Of a DNA stretch of 64,000 nt, positions 46,321 through 56,462 are shown piece by piece. Both the position numbers and the translations under genes were made by a program. Under the pieces are notes generated by a model. It had not been told where the DNA came from. It did not search any database and worked only from the letters and a program-made list of their open reading frames with translations. Each line of letters starts with the position of its first letter. Positions within the stretch are counted from its first letter, which is position 1. Where the stretch lies: positions 389,065,601 through 389,129,600 of the forward strand of contig NC_090319.1 in NCBI RefSeq assembly GCF_040869045.1. Direction: 5' to 3'. This stretch comes from Eurosta solidaginis (Eukaryota > Arthropoda > Insecta > Diptera > Tephritidae).

Positions 46321-46682
46321 TTCATCATTCCAGTGAGTTTTACAGCTCCGGCTCACGCTCAGTTCTCACGGGATGCTCTGGATCATTGAGACACTTGAGA
46401 AGCAGATGTCGTGATATTTTCGCACACATGAAATGTGATAGGCAGATGTCGGCGCTGTTTTTCATTTAACTCATACGGCGAAAGGCTAGCAGCGACATTT
46501 TTTTTTTGAAAAAGTAGGTTATTAAAGGCAGCGTTGCTAAACTAAAGATAAGTAATGAACAAATTATCTGGCTCACAAATTGAACCAGACTTCTATCTGG
46601 ATTTATCTGGCTCAAATCGTTGTTGTTGCATTTACATGCAAAATTATTTATCTGGCTCAGGATCTTGCCACCGGATGATGGC
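46321..46682 (+). mobile_element. MITE family GCCATCATCC, copy C
   Basis: Starts TCATCATTCCAGTGAG and ends CCACCGGATGATGG. The interior is about 90% like copy B by eye, including GTTGTTGTTGCATTTACATG. Lies only 1.3 kb from copy B in the same orientation, so local tandem duplication or unequal exchange is possible. Confidence 0.8.
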
Positions 46683-47108
46683 TATTGTGAATTCATACAA
46701 GTGACAAATCTTTCTATTCCTCCATTGCCATACCTACCTGTCAAATAATAACTAACAGGGAGAACGGCTGTCGCGAATGGCCAGAGAATCGAAGAAAGGT
46801 TGTTTTATTGAAGTGCCATTGTGTTTCAAACCAACTTTTTTTTTATGTGTCTACAGAAAATCAAACTATGTACATGTTAATATTCATTTAAAAACTCTAG
46901 TTAATAGAGAAAATATGAGCAGCCAGTTAAGCAAACATTTTAAAATATGTGGATAATGCAATATACTAGTCACCTACAAAAATGTTTGAAAAACACCATT
47001 GAGCAAATGATTTAAGTAATCGAACAACGATTTAACAGATGATCCAGGCTGCTTACTATTGTGAACGTTTTTTTTCAAATATTCGCCACTTTTATGAATT
47101 CACAATGC
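46683..47108. mobile_element. inverted-repeat element with ATTGTGAATTCAT ends
   Basis: ATTGTGAATTCATACAAGTG at the left and its imperfect complement at the right (CACTTTTATGAATTCACAAT) bound 426 bp. It abuts the end of MITE copy C. Just to its right, 47127-47175 again resembles the end of that MITE family (GTTGTTGCATTTGCATG). No coding capacity. Confidence 0.55.
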
Positions 47109-47266
47109 ATATAAGGATCACAGTGTTGTTGCATTTGCATGTAAATTTTTATCGGTACCTGGATCACGTTTCATTGGAACGCAGCTAATAATGGCAGACA
47201 CGAAATAGTTAAATTATATTAATTTTAAACTATAATTGAACCATGATTTTAAACTACGGTAAAAAG

Positions 47267-48046
47267 CAGGGACTGAAACTGTTATTCCTTTTATAATATA
47301 AGTCCTTGCAAAACTATTGATTTTGGACTTTAAATATATTTGGATCAAGATAAAAATTATTTTCGGATTTTTATTTTTTGAGTCCGATAGAACTATTTAA
47401 ACTCGGACTTTTAAAAATTGAAATCTTGTGTTTTAAAATAATACGATTGATAATTTATTTTAAGATTTTTTTGTCGCTGTCGATTATTTTTCGACTTTGC
47501 TCTTTGATGTTCACCGGAAGAAGAAGGAAACAGAGCCAAAAGCGAAGTTGGCAGCATTTCCGCCAGCAAGTGACATTTACCATCTGTCAGAAATGCATGG
47601 TATAATAAGCATGGTATAATAAAAAGGGTGACATGACAGAATAAATATAAGGACATTAAGGCCAAAATAAAAGTCCCGCTTGATAACTAAGAAACGGCTG
47701 AACCGAAATAAAAAAAAATGTTTAATTCGGATAAGCCGTTTCTTTGTTTTCAAGCGGGACTTATTTTTGGCTGAAAAAATAAAAGCCCGGATTTAACTTT
47801 TATAGGGGGACTTTTATTTTTAAAAGTCCGAGTTTAACTAGTTCTATCGGACTCAAGAAATAAAAATACAGATTTTACTTTTATATGTGGACTTTTATGG
47901 AAAAAGTTCGAAAAATAAAAAGGATGCATGATTCGACATGATATTGCTATAGGGATACCTGGGAACTCAAACATTCTCACCTAGGACAATTTGTTGGCCA
48001 GGACTTTTTCGACTCCGAAAAAAAAAATAATTATTTTCCGTCCCTG
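47267..48046. mobile_element. hAT-type non-autonomous element with nested hairpins
   Basis: Perfect 8-bp target duplication GTAAAAAG (47259-47266 and 48047-48054). Ends CAGGGACTGAAACTGTTATT and (read inward) CAGGGACGGAAAATAATTAT start with CAGGG as hAT elements do. The body is symmetrical: GAGTCCGATAGAACTA..AAACTCGGAC (47380-47410) is mirrored at 47835-47862. A central stem pairs AAAGTCCCGCTTGATAACTA with its partner near 47735-47762. It has no transposase. Confidence 0.85.
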
Positions 48047-48235
48047 GTAAAAAGGATAAAGTTCACATGTCAATTAACATGGAGCTCGCAAAATTTTCCT
48101 TCATAGTTTCAATTTTCAAAAATAGTTTATAAAATGCGGTTAATGTCACTCTCTTAAAAGTTTTTTGGTTCTGAAACTGAGCTTTGTAATATTTAAGGAC
48201 AAGGCTCAAATGCTAAAGTACATCCAGGTAATTTT

Positions 48236-48502
48236 ATACCATAGCATGACACTCTTAATACACGTCCAAAAATTTCAAGGGGTTTATCAAAACACATGTT
48301 TTTGATGCAGGATGGCGAATGCGAAAACGGATGTCAAAAATTTTGCTTCCATCAAAAGATATTAACGAAAAACCGAAAAAGATCCCGGACAGCTCCGAAC
48401 AGCACACAACACCTTTCCGCATTAGCGGCCTTGGGCCGCGCTTATAAAAAATTACCCCGGGAGGATCCAGCACCGGTTTGGAAACAATAGCTACTTATCT
48501 AC
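48236..48502 (+). repeat. dispersed repeat, partial copy of the element at 54171-54626
   Basis: From ATAGCATGACACTCTTAATA through TTTTTGATGCAGGATGGCGA and GCATTAGCGGCCTTGGGCCG to GAAACAATAGCTACTTAT it matches 54176-54440 with few differences. It lacks the right part and right terminus. Confidence 0.85.
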
Positions 48503-48729
48503 CACAAAATATTTCTACAAAACTTTGCCTTTTTTATAAGTTTTAATTAGTTTTATCAGCTTTGAGTTTTTTTGCGCATTTTAGGCAACCCTATAACCAT
48601 CTGATATTCAAGACCCATTCTTGGAAACGAATGAACCATTGTTTACAATCGCATGAAAAGACAGCTAATATTCAAGACCCATTCCTGGAAACGAATTGAG
48701 AAAAAGAATGTTTCGTATCAGGTTATCAG

Positions 48730-48936
48730 CATGGCTCAATTGTATGGTTGGCTCATCTCATCAGCTGATTTTATTTATTTCATTGCATGGTCGATGGGAT
48801 TGTCAAAAGGAGATGGCAAAAACTCAAAGTTTTATGTTTCCACTCCATACCATTCGCACCAACACCAATACACAGATTTTGACAATTTACATATTTTGTT
48901 ATTGTACAGATGAGCCAACCATATAGTTGAACCGTG
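48730..48936. mobile_element. 207-bp MITE, 28-bp inverted ends
   Basis: Ends CATGGCTCAATTGTATGGTT (then GGCTCATC) and, inward from the right, CACGGTTCAACTATATGGTT (then GGCTCATC). The flanks GTTATCAG (48722-48729) and GTCATCAG (48937-48944) are an 8-bp duplication with one change. The 8-bp size and CAY.. start suit P- or hAT-like elements. It lies 17 bp from the larger hAT that follows. Confidence 0.8.
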
Positions 48937-48953
48937 GTCATCAGTGTACGAAA

Positions 48954-50116
48954 CAGTGTTGTCACTTCTAAATCTATTTCGTGGTAGATTTTCAAAAAAA
49001 AAGGGTGGTAGATCCCCTAAAAATAGTGGCACAATTTTCAAAAACATTAAAACCAATTTTTTTCAAATTATTATTATTCAACCATTAAAACGAACATAAC
49101 AACTTCAAGTGCATTAACAACATACTTATAAACTTCTGTATGAAGCGTATGTGTATACTGTATAGGCTTTAGACCTTATCAAATAAAAAAATATAATTAA
49201 ATAATAGTGGGACTCTCACATAGTTTTTAATTCTGTAGTTTTTTAATAAACAATTTGAATAAGTATCAAAGAACTAGTCTTAAAAGTTTGAAAATTTTTT
49301 TACTACAAAAATCTTAACAGCTGAAATTGATAATCAAATGCGAACTACCGACCAAGAACTTCAACTAACCATGTGTGGATACGACTAAAGTTAGTTTACA
49401 GTCTCCAAATATTCCATTTTTCATAACACACAGTTCAAACATATAATAATACTACTAAGAAACCTTAAAATAACAAATTACTTCAATGGTATCCAACGAA
49501 TACCAATAGCCCAAATCTAATGAAATAGACTTGTGCATTAAAACAATTTATTTTTTAAATCTTACAACATACATCCGTAACATCGAAGGCATCCATCGGA
49601 TATTGCAATCGACGGCTGACGCTCGTATCTCGGCTGCCAGTTCGAGAACAGAGATGAGATGAGAGATGCTGAGACATTTCCAGATTTTTTGGTGCAGCAG
49701 CGTCCAGCTACGATCTACGCATAAATAAATATGTGAAATGTGTATGCGTAATAACATAAACATAATTACCTTTTAATATGTGTAACATATTTTTCCATTT
49801 TACTAATATTTCTTGTTTTACCTCTTTCTTTAGCTTCTTCTTTCCAACAATGATCACAATATTATTTCTTTGATTTTAAATTTGTCATATTTCGCTGTCA
49901 GATGTCACTCAACTTATACAGAGTGTGCTTTACGTTTAATTTTCAACATACTTAAAAACTTTAATTTAAGGTCATTGTGAGCAACTTAAAGAACATAGTC
50001 AAATGCAGGCAAATAAAAAAGCGGTAGATTTAAAAAAAAGTGGTAGGAGTGATGGATCCGGATTTTAGCCTAAATAGTGGTAGATCTATCACTATAGTGG
50101 TAGAGTGACAACACCG
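48954..50116. mobile_element. 1.16-kb hAT-type element, non-autonomous
   Basis: Perfect 8-bp target duplication GTACGAAA (48946-48953 and 50117-50124). Ends CAGTGTTGTCACTTCT and (inward from right) CGGTGTTGTCACTCTA. Subterminal GTGGTAGAT words cluster at both ends (about 48980-49015 and 50028-50105), plausible transposase binding sites. I see no transposase-like frame in the AT-rich interior. Confidence 0.87.
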
Positions 50117-50124
50117 GTACGAAA

Positions 50125-50462
50125 CACTTGTTTACGCTCTCATTTTTTGCCGCCTCACGAGAGATTTATCTCAAATTTGTGCTGACAACAATCACAGATA
50201 AATCCCTCGCGCCAGCTGAAGCGGGTGTCAGGACAAAAAATGTGCCAGCTAAAACGAAAAGCGGGCCAAAAGTTTCGGTAAACTTTAGTTTGATCTACAA
50301 TTGTAGAAATGTGTTCAAAAATTATAGGAAAAAAGACAAAATAATTGTTTTAGTGTAAATATTATTAGTTCGAAGCCGAAGGGTATATTTCCCATTCAAA
50401 AGTTATCACAAAAAACAGGTTTTGTAAATATGAAGTCCCGATCATATATATAATACTTCATT
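50125..50462. other. no gene seen
   Basis: A short dyad GAGAGATTTATCT..AGATAAATCCCTC (50158-50206) and an unremarkable 76-codon frame (50128-50358) without motifs. Confidence 0.4.
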
Positions 50463-50701
50463 GTGAATCAAACTAAGTGTGATATCTTCTGCATAGACCG
50501 TCAAAATTCCAAAGTGATTGGATCACCTGATTTGTAATTACATATCGCTGTCTCATTCTGTATCTCTTTCTATCACCCGCTCAAGATAACCGGCCCTATG
50601 CGCCGCCATATTCATCACCCTGTCAAAACGCTAAAAAGTAGTTATATTGAACATCCTGTCAGGCAATTGACAGATAAGATGTCACACTTAGTTTCATTCA
50701 C
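50463..50701. mobile_element. 239-bp MITE with 26-bp inverted ends and ATT duplication
   Basis: GTGAATCAAACTAAGTGTGA (then TATCTT) at the left is inverted at the right as GTGAATGAAACTAAGTGTGA (then CATCTT). ATT flanks both sides (50460-50462, 50702-50704), the same 3-bp duplication as at the Harbinger element in 30356-31483. Probably a PIF/Harbinger-type MITE. Confidence 0.75.
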
Positions 50702-51037
50702 ATTAGTTGCTTTTTTTGCAAGCGAGCTTAAAAAAAAACGCTTCAACTAGCTAAACAGTTTCATTATGGCAAAACCCTACAGATGGTGGAAGTTTATCAG
50801 CTAATTGTATTTTTTTAGCTGCTATGAAATTTCTACTTCTAGCGCAGTATGTTTTTGACACTCAACCAGAGAATTACAAAAACAAAATACATGAAATGCG
50901 TGTGTTTGTTTGTATGTATGTCACCCTACCGCAACGCTGTTATTTTGTTATTTTTGTTAATATGCAAATTCGTATGTTCATTTCATTCGCTCGTTCACAA
51001 TAGTGCCCTATTTTTGAATATGCAACACTATCAATTA
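50702..51037. other. no gene seen
   Basis: Short spacer with a chance frame; no motif. Confidence 0.45.
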
Positions 51038-51128
51038 AGCTGCCGGGCAACGCACAAAATTAGCTTGATGGTTACCATAGCAACCTGTAGTTGTGTGCGT
51101 TTCGGGTGATTGTCGCTTGCCCGGCCAC

Positions 51129-52040
51129 CAGTGTTGCCAGGTTAGCCTTTTCGAGGCTAGATTTAGCCTTTTTTTTGCCTTTAGCCTCGAAATTTTGGGT
51201 TTAGCTTCGTGACTTTTCTAGCCTTTTTTACTCCGAATGTATTTTTAAAAATTTCTAAAATAAAATAATTTCAATAGTTCCTGTGAACACCTAATACCTA
51301 ATAATATGAGTTCTCTACAAAAGATTAATTCTTTTTCTGCTGAAAATTCGTTGAAAGTTTCAAAGCCAGATGTATTTCCTTACTCTGAAAAAGACAAGTA
51401 TAGTTATTCTTCAAGTCAAATAGCATTAATAGAGCTGCAGTGGCGAAAACTTATAACTATACAATGGAAAAATGTACACTCCACCATGGAATTTTGGTCG
51501 GAAATCCGAGAACATAAAAATGTATTAAACGAACCTCCTTTTTTAGAACTTGTCGAATTAATATTTAGTTTTTTAGTATTACCACTCAGTAACGCGGAGG
51601 TTGAAAGAATTTTATGTGGCATGAAAATTCTGAAAACTAATATTAGATGCTCGTTAAAACGCTTATCTAATGACTTTGAAATTACCGATGATCTCATATC
51701 TATGGTAAATAGCCAAATTTTATACCCAGACTTAAGCTCTTCTGATTCTTCAGATATTCACAATATTTTTTATGTATATACACATATGCAATCATTTAAA
51801 GTAAGTCCATGTGCTAGTCAAGGAAAATGTGCCTGATATGTTTTGAAACAGGAAGTTATGTTTAAGTTATGTTTATAATTTTTTATTTACAAATGTGTAA
51901 ACTAAAATATAAAACAAATTTTATGAATTAACTAAAAAATTTCTGTCCCTTTTTTAGCTTCTTTTTTTTCTAAATTTAGCCTTTTTTACCTTTTTTTTTT
52001 GCCAATCTAGCTTCTTTTTTTGCATCACCTGGCAACACTG
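51129..52040 (+). mobile_element. 912-bp hAT element nested in the MITE
   Basis: 14-bp perfect terminal inverted repeats CAGTGTTGCCAGGT, with an 8-bp target duplication CCGGCCAC (51121-51128, 52041-52048). Subterminal runs of TTTAGCCTTTTTT occur near both ends (for example 51160-51185 and 51975-51990). It contains only the C-terminal part of a transposase, so it is an internally deleted derivative. Confidence 0.93.
51306..51836 (+). pseudogene. hAT transposase C-terminal remnant (dimerisation domain)
   Basis: A 176-codon open frame. The middle part EPPFLELVELIFSFLVLPLS followed by NAEVERILCGMKILKTNIRC is the hAT C-terminal dimerisation motif (L..LA...L..P.SN...ER.FS....I....R). The BED zinc finger and DDE catalytic residues are absent. 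The ATG at 51306 is simply the first in frame; upstream coding sequence has been lost. If translated, such a fragment could pair with a full transposase and poison it, but that is inference. The frame is intact, so the deletion may be recent. Confidence 0.75.
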
Positions 52041-52540
52041 CCGGCCACCACACAAGCAGAAAGCATCAAGCGCCATTTGTATTGAAAATTCGTAGCATGC
52101 GGACGTAAACATGTTATCGGATGACAATTTTTTATTGCTTGTAACTGCAGTTGTTTTGGCGGAAAAAAAGAAAATAAAAAATTGTGGATGAAAAAAATAT
52201 CATATTGCTTATTTTATTCATCACTGTTGGAATATGCTTCACACGTTATATTCCACAATGCTGGTAAGCATTCGTAGGTCTCAATAAACCGCAAGGTAAA
52301 ATCTTTTTCTTCCGCGAAGTTGCTCTTGCACGTTCTCACAAAAGTAACACATTAGTGCTTGTCAACCACGTCGGCCACGATCAAATAGACCAGCTGTCAA
52401 GCGAAAAAATCTAAAAATTTTGATTTTCATCAACGCGAAGCCGACAACAAATACGTGTGAGCACGACATCGCCCGATACGCACACAACTACACGTTGCTA
52501 GGTAACCATCAAGCAAATTTTGTGCGTTGCCCGGCAGCTT

Positions 52541-52800
52541 TAGGTTGACAATTTCCTAAGCGGTATCTGTTGAAACCGCTTAGCCAACTTAACTCGATTA
52601 CTTTTTATTGTTGTTTTCCATGCAATTCGGTAAGCTAGCTAGTGTTTTAATTGTAATAGTTAGCAACGAAATACAGCTAATGTAATACTGTTTTCACACA
52701 GAAACTTAATGATCTCATTTCACCTGCTAATGAAATCGTAAATTGTTTGCTTTCATACAGAAGTAACTGCTCGATTAGTATGAAGGATGAGACAGACAAT
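52541..52800. other. short non-coding spacer
   Basis: Contains a small dyad CTAAGCGGTATCTGTTGAAA / ACCGCTTAG (52557-52582). Nothing else recognised. Confidence 0.45.
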
Positions 52801-52984
52801 CATGGCGGAACGATACAAGGTGGGAGCATGGTGACATACCTACAAACAAAAAAAAATTCCATGTACTTGTAAATTCGATGGACAAATGTCAAAATCGTAC
52901 TGCGCCGGTAGTTGATGTATCAAATCAAATAAAAAAGGTTATAATCAGCTGTTTGATGCGGCAATCTTGTATCGTTCCGCCATG
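52801..52984. mobile_element. 184-bp P-superfamily-like MITE
   Basis: Perfect 19-bp terminal inverted repeats CATGGCGGAACGATACAAG and a perfect 8-bp target duplication CAGACAAT (52793-52800, 52985-52992). The left end continues GTGGGAGC. The spacing of CATG....A....A.AAGGTGG is very like the Drosophila P-element terminus as I remember it, and 8-bp duplications are the rule for P elements. No coding capacity. Confidence 0.85.
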
Positions 52985-52992
52985 CAGACAAT

Positions 52993-54170
52993 GACATTTT
53001 TAAGCACTGTACACACCAAAAACTAAGAAGCGGAAACGGAAGCGGAACGCTGCTAACAGAGTTGCATTGTGCTTTTGACTTCATTAGGCATTCGATTAGC
53101 TACTAATGAAATAATAATAGATTCGAATTTTGTAGGGAAGATTGATACTAATTTTTATAAAATCTTAATTTAGTCGATTAAACAGTGATAAGGCCAACAA
53201 ATATAATGCAAGGTTTGATGTATTTATTATTTAAGCATGGGCTGCAGCCATACAAAGTACATTATTACATAACTCGTAAAAAAACCAAGCGAAGAATTCA
53301 TGTTTTTGAAAAGAAAAAAATTCAAATATACATGTATACATACATCCCAACAAGTAACGTTTTTAAAAATAATTTAAATCGAATTAGCTTGAACAAACGA
53401 TATATAAACGTTTTCAAAATTTTACTTATTTTTAGTCTTTTAATGAAGTAAATTTTTGATGAAGTAAACAAAATATGAGTACTGGGCTGGCTGTTATTGG
53501 TGTTGAAATAATATGAATTTTGTATATTTTACTTTTAACATTTGAAAATCTTCCGACCGCCCGACCGCTAACTAGATTTGTTTTCAATTTATGCCATTCG
53601 TGGCGCCTACGCATATTTTGTAACTGTTAATTCTGTGAATGAGAAATTCGAGTTGCCAGTTGGCATATTTGCTTTTTTTGTCGCTTTTTGGTCACTCACT
53701 AAGGGATCATTTACGTACGTACATATATCTGCGCACTTAGCACAAATCGGTAATGCTATTCTGCGGAATTCTTAAAACAATAAAAATTTTATAATACTAA
53801 TGGAAAACAAAAGCTACTTTTTCATTTGGAGAACGAAATAGCATAATGTACAATATTGATAGAAGCAAGACGGCTTGTCGAAATATACATATATTTACGC
53901 CCCCTTTTACAAAAATTTAACGACAGCCTTGAGATTTTGTCTCCTTCTCTCGTTGTATATCTGTACTGTAATGTTTGATAGGCTGCACAGTTTAGTAGTA
54001 GTGAAATAGAAGTATTAAATATATGGACCCGATGCAACCACTCCATTTTAATCACAGAAACTGTCCGATTTACTCAAACTTTAAAAAAATATTTGGTTTT
54101 CACTGTGAGTTAAATGCGTTACAATATTTGACTAATTAATTTAATCAAAATGTAAATTTACATCCAAGTT
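52993..54170. other. no gene seen
   Basis: AT-rich. A plus-strand frame at 53185-53451 and a minus-strand frame at 53822-54055 are open but basic/low-complexity and without motif. Confidence 0.4.
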
Positions 54171-54626
54171 ATGCTATACGAAAGCATGACACTCTTAACA
54201 CACGTCCAAAAATATCAAGAGGTTTATGAAAATATGTGTTTTTGATGCAGGATGGCGAATGCGAAAACGGAAGTCAAAATTTTTGCTTCTATCAAAAGGT
54301 ATTAACGAAAAAACCGAAAAATGACCCCGCACAGCTCCGAACAGCACAGGACACCTTTCCGCATTAGCGGCCTTCGGCCGCGCTTATAAAAAATTACCCT
54401 GGGTGGATCCAGCACCGGTTTGGAAACAATAGCTACTTATATCCGCGCAAAACACTTGTGCTCACAATTTTTTTTGTGAGTGCCATAAAATCACTAAAAT
54501 TACAACAGCCACATTGACAGACCCAACATTTTTGCTTTTCGTTTTCAGATTCGCGATCCTGTATCCATAAGACGTCTTTTGATATATTTGGACGTGTATT
54601 AAAAGTGGCATGCTGTCGTATAGAAT
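54171..54626. mobile_element. 456-bp element with ~40-bp inverted ends (full copy)
   Basis: Left ATGCTATACGAAAGCATGAC (then ACTCTTAACACACGTCCAAA) is mirrored at the right end (TTTGGACGTGTATTAAAAGT, then GGCATGCTGTCGTATAGAAT). The interior includes GCGGCCTTCGGCCGCGC, itself a perfect GC dyad. A partial copy is at 48236-48502. Target duplication unclear. Confidence 0.75.
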
Positions 54627-54734
54627 TACTTACGGTGGTATTCAAAGACCGGTTTTGACTGAATTATCCGTAGATCGAAATGAAGTGTTTTGCTACTGTC
54701 GAAGGATATTAACGATCTAAAATCGGCGCTCGAC

Positions 54735-54975
54735 CTATAGCGAGTGTCAAACTGGATCAGGATACATGTTGATGGATTAAACATTTTTTAGATATTTTGC
54801 GATCCGCACCACGACCCATAAGTATTTCATGATAAACATTCAGCATAAAATAGTAATGGAAATTTTGCTGGATCGTGGTCCGGATCGCAAAATATCTAGA
54901 AATTTCGAAATCCATCAATATGGATAGTGATCCAGTATTGACAGCATTGCCTCATTCTGTGGCACTCGCCTATAG
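54735..54975. repeat. inverted repeat, ~90-bp arms
   Basis: CTATAGCGAGTG..ACTGGATCA..TGTTGATGGATT..TAGATATTTTGCGATCCG on the left is mirrored on the right (CGGATCGCAAAATATCTAGA ... TGATCCAGT ... CACTCGCCTATAG). Probably a small foldback element. It lies 250 bp downstream of the poly(A) end of the secreted-protein gene. Confidence 0.75.
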
Positions 54976-55151
54976 TTCTCCTCTGTCCTTCGCCGAACAT
55001 TAAGCCCGAGTCGATCAGTTTTGACTAGAGTTTCAAGTCATTAAGGTCAGTGGCACATCAAAGAAGTGCGGCCCAAAATCCTTCTTAATCACTTGCAAGG
55101 AAACAAATTGTGTCAAGGTGCGAATATTTAATTTAAGTTCGAGCTGAACGA

Positions 55152-55164
55152 TTTATTCTTTATT
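55152..55164 (-). terminator. poly(A) signals of the secreted-protein gene
   Basis: On the minus strand AATAAA occurs at 55164-55159 and again at 55157-55152, about 60-70 bases after the stop codon at 55226-55224, a typical short fly 3' UTR. Confidence 0.7.
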
Positions 55165-55223
55165 TGATTAGTACAATACATGCACCTGCACAAATATATT
55201 CACGTATTTTAATTTAAATTCAT

Positions 55224-55853
55224 TTAAGCGTTTACCGCTTCATCTCCCGATTGTCCTGTACCTTCATTTGCTGCGTTAGCTTGAGAGCGCGCCTTTCCTT
55301 CGTTTTCAATGGTCTTCAGCTCCGCTTTGGATTTGGAAAGTTGTAAAGCAACACAACGCATTTGAAACCATGGAAGCGCCGATACCGTACTGCAACTATC
55401 GAAGCCCAATTCAGCCGCATCCAAAGTGTCTTGTACACGCTGTTGAAGATCAGCAGGCAGTTCGGGTGTAGAGAGCACCTTTTGTGCCTCTGAACGTAGT
55501 ACTACGTTATGGAAGAATTGAGGTGACGGTGGTCCAATGTTTCCTATGCTTAAACCCAAGCCAAGATTCAATTGTGCCTGAAGTGAGAGATTAATATAAG
55601 TATTTACACCATAGTCAGGCATAGTGCATGCATTCCACTACCACTAAATTTTCAGTAGTAGTGAAAAAATGTCCTATTACCACTATTTTTTTTGTGATTG
55701 TGGTCAATTTTTTCACTACCACAGAGAACTTAGTGCGCCTGTGCCCAACTATGATAAGCATGTTTTAACTAAGCTTTTCTCTTTCCCAGCTTAGCGAATT
55801 ACCTGCGCTGCGACAACACCGACCGCAAATAGAAATAACAACATCACTTTCAT
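55224..55853 (-). CDS. small secreted protein of unknown function, two exons
   Basis: Exon 1 is 55853-55803 (17 codons, MKVMLLFLFAVGVVAAQ) and exon 2 is 55577-55224, joined across a 225-bp intron (55802-55578) with GTAATT donor and a TCTCTCACTTCAG acceptor. The join is between codons and gives 134 residues. Residues 1-16 are a clear signal peptide. Then comes a Gly/Leu stretch (LGLGLSIGNIGPP, 22-34), a helical-looking middle (AQKVLSTPELPADLQQRVQD), two cysteines (79 and 92) that could form one disulfide, and a charged low-complexity C-terminus rich in Glu, Ala and Asn. A TATA box and poly(A) signals frame it. I recognise no domain. The short length, TATA promoter and secretion suggest a tissue-specific product (cuticle, gut or reproductive), which is only a guess. 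An internal ATG at 55622 lies inside the intron and is not the start. Confidence 0.82.
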
Positions 55854-55997
55854 TATTTGAATTTTTTTTGTTGTTTCTTAGGTCCGTTTTAGTTTAGATG
55901 TTTATCTAGATTTTTTTTTATCGACCCAGAATTGTTGGCTTTGTTCGTTATAAACTGCTCGTCTTCGTTTGATGTTGCTTATACTTTTGGAACAGCC

Positions 55998-56003
55998 TTT
56001 ATA
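55998..56003 (-). promoter_or_regulatory. TATA box of the secreted-protein gene
   Basis: Minus-strand TATAAA (within GATATAAAGGC) lies about 145 bp before the ATG. A start of transcription about 30 bases on would fall near 55972, in AAGCAACATCAAACG, leaving a leader of some 118 bases. Confidence 0.65.
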
Positions 56004-56140
56004 TCAAAACCCAACTGTGAACTTATCATTGCAAAGCGTGAATTTTTTACTCAAGTTTTATAATTTTTTTGCGTGCATTGTGATTTACGCTAAAATCAGA
56101 GATGGGCAATTTTTTTTTTAAACATACATCGCAAAGCTAT

Positions 56141-56462
56141 TTACGGTCCTTTGCCGAATGCAGACCAGGGACGTTCCGGTACCAAGCCCGACCATCTCTG
56201 GAACGATTTGTTATGACCACATGCGACCTTCTTGGCCATCCCCCCTTGATCTATGGGGAGTTCGGCGTCGTCAGAGCCTCGGCTGTTAATGAAATAGGAT
56301 TCGCCACGGATAGGTGAGGTTGACAATTGGTTTTGGAGAAGCTATATATTGCGCTGGCATCCTGAAAGGGTTGCGCTACACAACCCTTTGAATCTGGTAT
56401 TTAATTCACCTCTTTCGACAGGCATACCTACCGCGGATATATCCTAACCCGCTGGGGGCCGG
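56141..56462 (-). mobile_element. retroposon copy 2 (as at 35309-35734)
   Basis: Matches the element at 35309-35734: GGTCCTTTGCCG, GATAGGTGAGGTTGACAATT, GAGAAGCTATAT, TTGCGCTGGCA, GACAGGCATACCTACCGCGG, AACCCGCTGGGGG. It is more diverged and has lost the (CAA)n tail. It starts 140 bp from the TATA box of the secreted-protein gene. Confidence 0.8.

Larger units (their letters stand above)
51038..52539. mobile_element. Harbinger-like MITE, split by a hAT insertion
   Basis: Ends AGCTGCCGGGCAACGCACAA are identical for 24 bp and remain ~90% alike for about 75 bp (GCTTGATGGTTACC, GTAGTTGTGTGCGT). TTA is duplicated at 51035-51037 and 52540-52542, the favoured PIF/Harbinger target. Without the hAT and its duplicated 8 bp the element is 582 bp. 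No transposase sequence in its own portion. Confidence 0.87.

Noticed and set aside
48954..50116. A transposase gene in the 1.16-kb hAT element.
   Set aside because: Only a 71-codon frame exists (49548-49763) and it lacks the dimerisation or DDE motifs; the element is non-autonomous.
55578..55622. ATG at 55622 as the start of the secreted-protein gene.
   Set aside because: The 15 codons from it to the TTCAG acceptor are intronic; an upstream exon with a signal peptide joins in frame at 55577.
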